Assembly (NCBI GenBank): GCA_026874595.1
Contig: CM049310.1
Location: forward strand, 79,913,056 to 79,977,055
Direction of reading: 5' to 3'
DNA from: Sipunculus nudus
Lineage: Eukaryota; Annelida; Sipuncula; Golfingiida; Sipunculidae
Length of the DNA: 64,000 bases
Shown here piece by piece: positions 50,092 to 58,391 of this stretch. The first letter of the stretch is position 1, and each line of letters opens with the position of its first letter. The notes below the pieces were generated by a model that did no database searches, had not been told where the DNA came from, and worked only from the letters and a program-made list of their open reading frames with translations. The position numbers and the translations under genes were made by a program.

Positions 50092-51106
50092 ACCACCAAG
50101 CAGGTTTTAGAGCAGGTAGGTCCACTATAGACCAATTATTCAGACTAAGTCAATCAATCCATAACGGATTCCAAAAATCCGAAGCCACCCTAGCCACTTT
50201 TCTCGACGTGGAAAAGGCTTTCGAAGCAGTCTGCATAGAAGGACTTAGACTCAAACTGATGAGAATCAAACTCCTAAATAAGTTTATAAGAATTCTATCA
50301 TCATTTCTTCAAGATGAAACTCTCAGAGTATATATAAAGGGCACCCTCTGCAGAGAAATAACACTACAGGCTGGAACTCCCCAAGGCTCAGTCCTGAGTC
50401 CAGTCTTTTTCCTAATATATGTAAATGACCTGCCAAAAACCAGCCAACAGGCCCAAGTGTTGCAATTCGCTGACGACATAGCCATATGGTCAACCAGCAA
50501 AAAATCAGAACTAGCTGGCCCCATGATACAAGCCCAATTAGACCGCATCAGTAACTGGTGCAACAGGTGGAGAATAAAACTTAAGCCAGATAAAACCCAA
50601 ACAGTCTAATTCACTAAGGCCACAAAAAATTAGTGGTTTGAAACCCTTGAATAACAAGGGTAAGATCTCAAACAATCCAAAACTGCAAAATTCCTAGGCC
50701 AAACTTTTGATGAAAGAGGCAACTGGAAAACACAGATAGAAGACATAACTCACACAATGTGGCACCGCACAAATGCCCTTAAAAAGTGTGCAGACTGAGA
50801 GAAGGGACCTCCATCGAGACCGCCGCCTTCCTATACAAACAGTGGATCAGCCCAATAGGCACATATGGATCCATAGCCTTCCTAAGAGCCCACAAAACTT
50901 CCCTCAGAAAACTAGAGGTACAACAAAACAATGCACTCCGAGCCATTCTAAGAGCAAGGAGAAGAACCAATACCTACATACTAAGAGAAAAAACAAAAAC
51001 ACCAAAAATGCTAGATTTCATAACGGAACAATCAGCAAACGCCTACAACAGAAATAAAACAATCCTAAACGTTTGTACTCATCATAATGCACGGGTTGCT
51101 TTTTAG
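50092..51106 (+). mobile_element. 5'-truncated LINE reverse transcriptase, broken
   Basis: From 50094 the frame reads QAGFRAGRSTIDQLFRLSQ, then ATFLDVEKAFEAVC (catalytic block A), LQAGTPQGSVLSPVFFLIYVN and the box FADDIAIW. This core is intact to the stop at 50607, although DVEKAFEAV lacks the usual second acidic residue. Beyond it the sequence shifts frame. At about 50786-51060 another frame gives TAAFLYKQWISPIGTYGS and LEVQQNNALRAILRA, the usual LINE region after the RT domain. It is jockey/CR1-like, with at least two frameshifts. The long frame starting at 49935 reads through satellite before 50092 and is not the native start. Confidence 0.85.
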
Positions 51107-51227
51107 GAGCGTGAATGGGATCGGGGCATTAAAACCTACATCCTAAATCTGGTCAGATTATCCGAGGTTTCCGTCTTCTTGGAAGCACCCTTCCGCCAGG
51201 TGTCTGAGCGCCCTACCACAAAAGCTG

Positions 51228-51590
51228 TTGTTGATACACAAATGTTTCACCAATATCAACACAAGGCACACACGGTTGGCCAAAGTCGTCCGTCTGCGAG
51301 CGAACAACACTTGCTCTGTTGATGGAGGATGTAACAGATTTTCAGAACGCTCCCATATCAGGCTGTGTCCGTACGCACAATTTGCCTCTACGTGTTTCTT
51401 CTTGGAGCCGGTCCCGCCGCCGGAGCACCTCTTATTTCGGTGTTCAGTTCGCCATCGGTCCCCTGCACGTTTCATTGAGAAAGGCGTGTGTACTCAACGG
51501 GCTGACACCGTCGCAGGCCGTCAACATCCTAGCAGGGGAAGTTTTCCCTGTGCCGTAAGGCAGTCCCGTAATGAAACAGTTCATGTATAG
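51228..51590 (+). mobile_element. Possible LINE C-terminal Cys/His segment
   Basis: The frame reads NINTRHTRLAKVVRLRANN, then CSVDGGC and, after an inserted-looking stretch, PPPEHLLFRC. Many LINEs end with a C-x-C...PEHxLxxC zinc-binding region, so this may be the end of the RT copy starting at 50092. The spacing is irregular, which leaves it uncertain. Confidence 0.4.
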
Positions 51591-51918
51591 CTGGGTTGTT
51601 TCTCTTGGTTCTGTCGGACATGGTAGGCACCAGCAATAAGTAAACGTACTGGTTTCTATACACTTGTTTTGGCATATGAGGTCCAGCCTGTCCTCAGCAG
51701 AGAACATCGCGGGTGTTTTCGTTTGATACGGATGATAGCAGAAAAGCGTGAACTGCTTGGTATTTCTTCCAGCCCTGCGTTAATTGCACTATTTATTATC
51801 CAGAGGCCAGGACTCCATCGGCCATGAGACAACCCCCCCCCCCCCCTATCCTGTCCCTGTTACACTGAGGCATTCAAACCAGGCACAAGAGCACGAATTT
51901 TTTAAAACCGCCAAATAA

Positions 51919-52098
51919 GCTGCTCATGAAAGGCGCCACGAGCGCGACGCAAGTGTTGATACCCATAGACTGCTTTGCGTTGATCCTTTGGAGGCGTTGG
52001 CGAATAGTCGGAGAATGCACGGCTTTAGAGAAAGATATGAAACAAATACAGCAGACCTAGATCGGGAATATGCACGATCCCGGTGTGTATCGTTCTGA
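51919..52098 (+). pseudogene. Coding-like fragment, unknown
   Basis: Sixty codons between a TAA and a TGA, rich in Arg, Glu, Asp and His (for example RRMHGFRERYETNTADLD), unlike translated AT-rich DNA. It has no initiator at its start. No family recognised. The opposite strand is also open for about 60 codons, so the strand choice is tentative. Confidence 0.3.
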
Positions 52099-52649
52099 AA
52101 TGTTCCAAACCCCGAGAGCACCGTAAGTTACTCCAAAACGCCGCATGATGATCGAGGCCATGAGCACCAGGCTGCTTGAGTAGACACACAGGAACAAGCA
52201 GGGTACACATGACAGGGTCTGACCATCCGGTTAACTCAAGTTACGAAAAGTAACACACAAGGCAAACAGGAGAAAAGCGTTTGGAGAAGATCGACATATC
52301 ACCTCAGCAACTGAATTTGAAACAATGAAAGGGTCAAGACCAATACAAACGTATGGATAGTTCGTACAAGTGTGATGTTGTATAAAACCCTTCCTGCTCA
52401 TGAAAGATATTATTGTTTCTTCTGGTTTGTTATTAGTTGCGTGTATATAATGGTTGGTCCGGATACTGAACTGTATGCAGGTCCTAACGTGTCACGTTGA
52501 ATACGACACAAGGAATAACATGAGAGATACTAAGGTAAAGACAACACTGAATTACTTTCTAGGCAACAAACTATGCATAATCTGAAATAAATATATATAT
52601 ATAAAGCGCCACTGTCACGTACCAAACTTCTAGCAACCCGTCCCAGTCC

Positions 52650-53121
52650 TCAGAGGCATACGTACGTTTTCAGATACATCCCATCGTCGCAGGCTAATTT
52701 TAGTGTGCCAACCGACGTAGAACATACCGGCAGTTCAATCTTGAATTCCCTTGTACCGTTTAGGTTCACATGCCAGGACATGGTCAACCGTTCGCGGTAG
52801 TAATCGACGCGAGTTGACAGTTACTGGAGTGCATAGCGGCAAATATACGAGAAGCCGGTGAAGCTGAACAAGTAGGACTTAAGTGACAGGTAGCCTCCGG
52901 ACAGGGTGCTATTGTGTGGACTGCCGACTTCCAGAACAAGACGGTTCATGTCCGTGGTACAATTTTTTAGAGTTGCAGTCAAATATAGTTCTGAGGATGT
53001 GCACAGCCTTCTTTTCTGCACCGACTGTAAATACCACGACCCTGCACACTAGGCTCTTCGTGTCTAGGCAGATCCTATGTGTCGGTGTAAAAAAAACACC
53101 TGGACATCCGGGCGGCAGCAT
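52650..53121 (-). pseudogene. Decayed ORF, unknown
   Basis: An ATG-initiated frame opens at 53121. Near 53000 the better-looking frame shifts, and the new one continues through one TAA to a TGA at 52650. It contains LSGGYLSLKSYLFSFTG and, beyond the stop, LTMSWHVNLNGTREFKIELP. This alternation of polar and hydrophobic residues suggests beta-strands. Two breaks (one frameshift, one stop) make it a pseudogene. No family recognised. The roughly 500 bp following it holds no coding-like frame. Confidence 0.35.
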
Positions 53122-53328
53122 ATGAAACTTGTGACCGATCTGTCGTTCATGCTGTTTCTATGGCAACGGTCCTCGCGCCATATTCTTCCCACCTGCAGAC
53201 ATTGAAATTTCTTTGAACCTCTTTGAATTTTTCCTGGGGTCAAGCAATATCGAGTTCAATCTATATGCCGTTTTCAGTTTAAGTGCACTGTTGTATATAT
53301 TGTTTTTTTCAGCCTGGACCTTGTATGC

Positions 53329-53784
53329 TTGATTTTGGGCCCTGCTATGGTGCGCCTGGTCTCACGCTGCTCGACTCGTCCGATAGATTTCGCGGGCATG
53401 ATGGGTCTTTGCCATCGTTATAAGCACACACACGGTCTCTACCGTTCTTTTTTATCCCTAAATGTCCCAAATAATCAGACCGGCACACACCCGAGTCACA
53501 ATTCACTTCGTACCCCTGTGACACTTGTATGCACCGTTAAATTATTCAAAATGAAACGGGCGAGGGGACTGACATTGTGTTCAGACATGTCACACACGCA
53601 CCTTTGTAGAGTGTTAAATACGGAAACGAATGTGTTAACGTTTGCAACCGGCTGCCAGCTCCATTCCCAATGGCAACAGAATCTGTTGTATCACCCGATA
53701 TCAACCGTAAAAAACTCTCACTTGACAGCCCATTCCACACCCTTTGGCGTTGTGACGGCGGGGAGATCTGCTTCCTCCGCTTAA
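53329..53784 (+). pseudogene. Unassigned ORF, 151 codons
   Basis: The longest single open frame opening at ATG in the island apart from the exonuclease region. It holds five or more Cys and several His (for example LCSDMSHTHLCRVLNTET) but no motif I can name. The overlapping +2 frame from 53670 is more coding-like in its second half, so a frameshift near 53690 is possible. Confidence 0.25.
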
Positions 53785-53930
53785 CAGGTCTAGGCGGCTC
53801 CGGTGCGACGTTCGCAGAACGACTTACCGAGCCTGAAGCAGTGTTTCAGACATGCGACAAGATGCATGTGCTGCAGCTTGGCTGCCTGTCTTCTCTTGAA
53901 AGGCATAAGGCGTTGACACAGTATCTTTGA
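53670..53930 (+). pseudogene. Coding-like frame, unknown
   Basis: An 86-codon ATG frame with ordinary protein composition in its second half (ATFAERLTEPEAVFQTCDKM, then HVLQLGCLSS). No family recognised. It overlaps the end of the 151-codon frame in a different frame and converges on the minus-strand frame that ends at 54056. Confidence 0.3.
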
Positions 53931-54055
53931 GTGGAGATTGTGCCTCAGGTTGGTGCCATTTAGACCAGAGTGTGCACTGTAACCCAGCGGCATAAGTCTC
54001 GGCGACTTCGCTCTGGTAACCTCGGTTTCTATGCTGGCTGGTGTCCGTTGTATTC

Positions 54056-54391
54056 CTATGCTGTAAGAAACCGAGAGAAATCAGGGACACGTCCCGGACC
54101 CACTTGTACAACCCGACAGCTTGTTCCGTCTTCCTCCTCGTACTGGACCACCTCGGTGCACGTTTGTGAAAGGTCACACAACGTCCCACCTGCGCTGGAG
54201 GGAACGCACATATCTTGAAACGTTTGGCCCGCACACTTCGAAGCACGGATCGGACATCATGCGGTTATCTCTTCGAACTGCGATGATCCATCGGCTTTAA
54301 CATACAAGGCTTCTTCATGTTCTTCCTGGTCTAAGCCTGGTGTGTCGATATCCGGGTTGGTTGCAGCTTGTACTCGTGTAGTCTCGGGCAT
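54056..54391 (-). pseudogene. Acidic ORF broken by one stop, unknown
   Basis: An ATG at 54391 opens an acidic frame (LDQEEHEEALYVKADGSSQ) that meets TGA at 54257. The same frame is then open again to TAG at 54056, with QTCTEVVQYEEEDGTSC. The sustained acidic composition on both sides of the stop shows that both halves are one protein. It starts about 60 bp after the end of the next minus-strand frame, so the two lie head to tail as in compact genomes. No family recognised. Confidence 0.4.
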
Positions 54392-54450
54392 TTTCGGCGG
54401 AAGTGGAAAAGCTAGGAAGCTGTAGACTAGAGGTCACACTCATGGTCCAA

Positions 54451-55204
54451 TCACACGCGCACCATTTTCGACAGAATCTCTCTGTTGTTTGCGGGTATCA
54501 TACTGAATCTCGGGTGGGCGACACTTAGCCACATGGCCCATCCATTGTGTAGCCGCAGGATGTGAGCTACAATGTGGCAGTTGTCGTGAAAGTGCCATAC
54601 CCTCAACACATCCCCCTTTTTGCATGCGTTAGGGCGGCCTGTTTTCTTGTCACATCCAGCGGCGCCGTGCACATTAGGGATCGACTAGAACTGGCAGCGG
54701 TTATGTATGAAGTGCACATTAACCGTCTCAGGTTTGAAACATTTTAACACTTCCTCGTCTAACGCGCACGAAATATCATTGGGATCAACACCCGGCTTCG
54801 CTTCCAATCGTGTCAAAGCTGCTTGTACATGGCGCGAGTATAGAACGGCGAGGGACGTGATGAGACTGGTAAAGAAAGGTAGAAACGGCATGGCGTGCGC
54901 TAAACACTCGACCCACTTACAGAACTGTTTATCGCGTACTGCACAAACAGAGCACAGCTGACTTCCCCTTATGTCACCTATGAACTGTGTGGCTAGCGAC
55001 GGACGGCAAATCAAACTCGCCGTTTCGCTTACTATACCTTATCCACATAATGCTTGTCAGTATGTCTACGGGGAAGCTTGCAGGGCGCCTTTTAGTTCTT
55101 CCGTAAAAGAGCTTTAGAGTTGGCGTGTTCCAGTATGCGTTTATTGACACCCCAAGGAAGGTGCCACCAAACCTTTGCAGGGAAACATGCAGCGAGTGAA
55201 TCAC
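54451..55204 (-). pseudogene. Decayed ORF, about 250 codons, unknown
   Basis: It starts at ATG 55204 and reads through FLGVSINAYWNTPTLKLF and PASFPVDILTSIMWIRYS. Near 55000 the coding-like frame shifts and continues with LCSVCAVRDKQFCKWVEC and LDEEVLKCFKPETVNVHF. It passes one in-frame TAG at 54685 and runs through VWHFHDNCHIVAHILRLHNG to TGA at 54451. One frameshift and one stop in 750 bp suggest a once-functional gene decaying neutrally. It is Cys- and His-rich in the second half. I could not assign a family. Confidence 0.4.
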
Positions 55205-55233
55205 GTTGTTATGAATTTAACTAAACAGATGGA

Positions 55234-55240
<7 letters not shown>

Positions 55241-55301
<61 letters not shown>
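55241..55301. repeat. (TA)n microsatellite
   Basis: Uninterrupted TA repeat of about 60 bases, between two decayed minus-strand frames in the GC-rich island. Confidence 0.95.
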
Positions 55302-55304
<3 letters not shown>

Positions 55305-55327
55305 GAAAGTGAAAACCTATGTATTCA

Positions 55328-55890
55328 CTACAAACAGTCTTTTTTGCCATGTGCGTATTCTGTTATGTCCATGCGCGGGTGGTCGCGTATACAGGATGGT
55401 CCGTCGTGATTAGGCCTTGGTCCCGTTAACTGACTTGGAACCGTGTCATCAAACGCCATATGCCTCCGCACCTGTTTACTTGCACTAGCACGATCAAGGA
55501 GTGTATTATCCACTATCTGTATTTCTTTTCCAGGAACGTTAAATTGAGGGGAAAACTGGTGCAGGCCACCTGTCTTCAAGATAATCGATTTCGGTACCAG
55601 ATGCCCAAGCATATCTGTGGAACCAAAGGATCTGTTTCGTCAACCGAGCTCTAAGGTTGTTTTCGGGGCTGAGCCCACAACTCACCCCCCGCATTGGCAA
55701 GAATTCAGACTTGTAGGTCTAAGGTGTCATTGTGGGATAGCTGCAGCGGGCATTGCACAACGCAGGGGAACATATTGCGTTTGGTATCCGACGCTCACGC
55801 TCGTCATAGCTGTCAGATTCATGTTCAAAAGACAGACATAATAAGGCGAGACTTCGTGCATTAAATACAATGCCATGACGCCATATACAG
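55328..55890 (-). pseudogene. Decayed ORF with several stops, unknown
   Basis: One minus frame is coding-like from about 55890 (VMALYLMHEVSPYYVCLLNM) down to TAG near 55328, passing three stops between 55727 and 55645. The last part has an ATG at 55612 and reads SIILKTGGLHQFSPQFNVPG and TEYAHGKKDC. The hydrophobic part could be a membrane segment. No family recognised. Confidence 0.35.
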
Positions 55891-56099
55891 AACAGCAGGA
55901 GCGAGCCGGGAAATCTAAAGAATTAATGCCATGTAAACAGGTGGCAAGTGTCAGCGCGTGCCTCCAGCCGTGTTCGTGGTGCCGCCCATGCCAAGACGAC
56001 ATACAGCCACATGCGCCGATGTGTCGATGGCGTAATTGCAGAGATGCTCACTCCACAGCTCCAGCATGCAGATGTCACACACGGGTGAGAAAAAAAAAA

Positions 56100-56971
56100 C
56101 ACCACAGCAGGAGGGAACTATGTGACCCTTGTATCCATCCGAATCTTAACTTTGAGGAATGGAGTGCGACAGCTTCGGACCTCAGGCAGAGGTTTACATC
56201 CACGGGCATTGAAGCTCATAAGACAGGTGGTGTTGCGGAAGATATACCGGCTGTCCTAAAGGGCGCTCTGGGAAGCCTTGCCATGTTTCCAACAGGCCAG
56301 ACAACAAACTGGACCTGGTGGTACTGGTGGCTGGCTGAGTTGACAGCATGGCACATGCAAAAATCCCTGTGCACGTCAGATACTGTCATGGTAAATAGTT
56401 GGCCCAATTTACCCTATGTATGCAAAAGCGTTCGTGAACATGCACGGACTGCAACGGCAGGACGGCGAACGCTATGGCACACGATGTGCTGTTCGAACCG
56501 ATTGTTATCGACTTAGTGAGGAAATTGATCGGCTCCGGACAGCTTAAGTGCACGGTAATGATTTTGAACCCTGACCAGGAGAAGTATCGCATGCTATGCG
56601 CTGCTCCTGATGCGTTGTTCGAAGACATGAGAGGTTTCGTGGAAGTGAAGTGCGACTTCAGTGCTACTAAAGATTGGTCAGTCATGAGTGACGTAGCAAA
56701 TATGAAGGGAACCAACCTGCAGGCGTCTGACACCTCTATCGTCGATGTCTACATGGAGAAGGGCAACTCGCTAATAATTACAACCTGTTAAATAAAAGTG
56801 TACGTGGAGATTCATGCAGACCTCTGCCGGGTCATGGACAAGACAATAGGCAGTTTAAGAGCGATCATAAAGGGAAGGTTACAACTGACATTACGGCAGC
56901 ACTCTTTTCTGCATCATTACATATTCTTTAACTTGCAGACAGGCTCAGCCTTCAGTTACGTGCTTGACTAA
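56100..56971 (+). pseudogene. PD-(D/E)XK exonuclease-like pseudogene (YqaJ/alkaline-nuclease type)
   Basis: From 56474 the frame reads AHDVLFEPIVIDLVRKL, matching the G...EP...A block of YqaJ-type exonucleases. LCAAPDALFEDMRGFVEVKC follows, with the PD...E-V-K catalytic triad of the PD-(D/E)XK fold (Asp, Glu and Lys all present). These enzymes digest DNA ends during recombination or genome maturation in phages, herpesviruses and baculoviruses. Coding-like text upstream (56100-56470) lies in another frame, so a frameshift sits near 56440-56500. A TAA at 56789 interrupts the C-terminal part, after which the frame stays open to 56971. It is therefore broken in two places. Family assignment is by motif only; a lambda-type phage recombinase or YqaJ domain of a mobile element is the alternative. 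Confidence 0.5.
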
Positions 56972-57060
56972 GCGATCGAAAACGTGGAAACCGACTGAGG
57001 GGAGACAGAACGTCACCTGGTGTGTAGTCTGCATCAGACGATCATCACTCCATCAGTGGA

Positions 57061-57574
57061 GGGACCTCTGTTATAATTAAAAATCGAATCTACAGTATTG
57101 TCTTTAGAGATCATGTTCGTACACACTAGAAACCTCGGCTGTGATCGCAACCCGTACAGAGAGAAGTCCTTTTTGTGCATATGTTCTCCCTAACTGTATT
57201 TTGCAAAGGTATAAAATACAGAGCGATGCAAGTTACAAACATGCCAAACACACATTCTGCCGCACATGAGATAGATGTATGTATGTATGATTGTTACATG
57301 TATCATGGACGCCATAACAGGGTTGCCGCAGCTCGATCTTCGCATCTGGTCAAGTAGCACGGGCCGTCTGATATCGTCTTGGGCCAATTACGCGCCAGGT
57401 ACAGTTCTTCGACTTCTATGGCCTGTGCTAAACATAGCTATATCAACTGTGCCTCCAACCTTTGCCTGTCATTTTGGCTGATGTCTAAGGTCCGTATCCA
57501 TTTATGTGTGCAGATTTTCATGAATACATGTTTGCAGTATATACACAACGGGCATGGCATTACGTGTACATGTC

Positions 57575-57605
<31 letters not shown>

Positions 57606-57775
57606 GCCGCGGGGTTCAGCCGGAAAAGAGTTCCGGTGTTGTATATGGGTATATTTTTATATCTGTTTCTTTATTTATTATAATTTCTTCCTTTGATACT
57701 TTTTTGTTTTTTTTGTTTTGGGTGTGTCATAACTTGGTGTGCTGTGAGCGTGCGCTGAGATCTTGATGTGTTGGT
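57061..57775. other. Spacer with GTGC microsatellite
   Basis: Between the GC-rich island and the H2B gene. A CGTG tetranucleotide tract lies at about 57575-57605. No gene. A CAAGATCTC stretch on the minus strand (about 57757-57766) lies just past the histone stem-loop and could be a degenerate histone downstream element. Confidence 0.5.
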
Positions 57776-57791
57776 AGCCCTGAGAAGGGCT
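57776..57791 (-). terminator. Histone mRNA 3' stem-loop
   Basis: On the minus strand AGCCCT-TCTC-AGGGCT, a 6-bp stem with a 4-nt loop, 41 bases past the H2B stop codon. It matches the conserved stem-loop of replication-dependent histone mRNAs, which binds SLBP and directs cleavage without polyadenylation. Confidence 0.9.
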
Positions 57792-57832
57792 GTTTTTTGG
57801 GGTTGGGTCCAGACAAGAAATGCAGAAGGCAC

Positions 57833-58204
57833 TTATTTTGAGCTGGTGTACTTGGTCACGGCCTTGGTGCCCTCGCTCACGGCGTGCTTGGCCAGCTCTC
57901 CGGGCAGAAGCAGCCTGACGGCGGTCTGGATTTCTCTGCTGGTGATGGTGGACCTGCGGTTGTAGTGTGCGAGGCGAGAGGCCTCGGCGGCGATCCTCTC
58001 AAAGATGTCGTGCACGAACGAGTTCATGATTGACATTGCTTTGCTGCTGATTCCGGTGTCGGGGTGCACCTGCTTCAACACTTTGTAGATGTAGATGCTG
58101 TAGCTTTCCTTTCTCCTCCTCCTTCTCTTCTTGTCCCCGGTACGGGCGGCTTTGGCCTTGCTGGCGGCCTTCTTGGCTCCCTTGGCGCTTGGCTTGGGTG
58201 GCAT
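57833..58204 (-). CDS. H2B: Histone H2B, replication-dependent type
   Basis: An intact 123-codon intronless gene with ATG at 58204 and TAA at 57833. The N-terminal tail ([18 protein letters not shown]) is basic, as expected, and includes a run of Arg residues before the fold. The histone-fold core is nearly canonical: [38 protein letters not shown] and [18 protein letters not shown], ending [10 protein letters not shown]2B pairs with H2A in the nucleosome octamer. A stem-loop follows the stop and an ATTTGCAT octamer lies upstream, so S-phase expression is expected. No other histone gene is visible in the window, so it is an orphan or the edge of a cluster. Small differences from typical animal H2B are His before Asp-Ile-Phe-Glu and Ile after Thr-Gly. 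Confidence 0.97.
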   Translation of the reverse strand: MPPKPSAKGAKKAASKAKAARTGDKKRRRRRKESYSIYIYKVLKQVHPDTGISSKAMSIMNSFVHDIFERIAAEASRLAHYNRRSTITSREIQTAVRLLLPGELAKHAVSEGTKAVTKYTSSK

Positions 58205-58281
58205 CTTCGTCTGTCAGCTCCTGCGAACAGAGAACGAATAATGTCAAATGATGGCCAAGAGCGGCCTTTACCGATTCAGCT

Positions 58282-58289
58282 ATGCAAAT
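58282..58289 (-). promoter_or_regulatory. H2B octamer motif ATTTGCAT
   Basis: A perfect ATTTGCAT on the H2B coding strand, 78 bases upstream of the start codon. This octamer is the Oct-factor element characteristic of H2B promoters. GGTAAAGG about 17 bases closer to the gene could serve as a poor TATA box. Confidence 0.75.
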
Positions 58290-58383
58290 GAGGGGATCCC
58301 AGCTGACCTTCCGTCTATTCTTTAACTGCCCGCTTATGGTGCTTGTTATCAACTTAAATATAACTACTGCCTTGCCCTTGCCA

Positions 58384-58391
58384 CCTTTATA
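58384..58391 (-). promoter_or_regulatory. Alternative TATA box for H2B, with upstream octamer-like palindrome
   Basis: TATAAAGG on the minus strand about 180 bases before the H2B ATG. ATTTGCAAAT (58444-58453), one base off the octamer on both strands, lies about 53 bases further upstream. This may be a second promoter or an older arrangement. The perfect octamer nearer the gene would then fall in the 5' leader. Confidence 0.35.

Larger units (their letters stand above)
51600..57060. other. GC- and CpG-rich island of decayed coding frames, possibly viral in origin
   Basis: Hand-counted lines at 54001 and 55441 have 53% and 52% G+C, against 30% at 37261. CG dinucleotides are frequent here and scarce in the flanks. 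Coding-like frames lie on both strands with short gaps, each broken by stops or frameshifts, and none resembles a typical host exon with splice sites. One frame has an exonuclease motif set found in large DNA viruses and phages. The best explanation is an old insertion from a large double-stranded DNA virus-like source. A bacterial-type or contaminant origin would also explain the composition. Individual pieces are listed separately. A TA microsatellite (about 55240-55301) lies within it. Confidence 0.5.

Noticed and set aside
49935-50607. 224-codon frame as a genuine start-to-stop gene
   Set aside because: The first 50 or so codons are satellite sequence read through into a truncated LINE; only the part from 50092 is native LINE.
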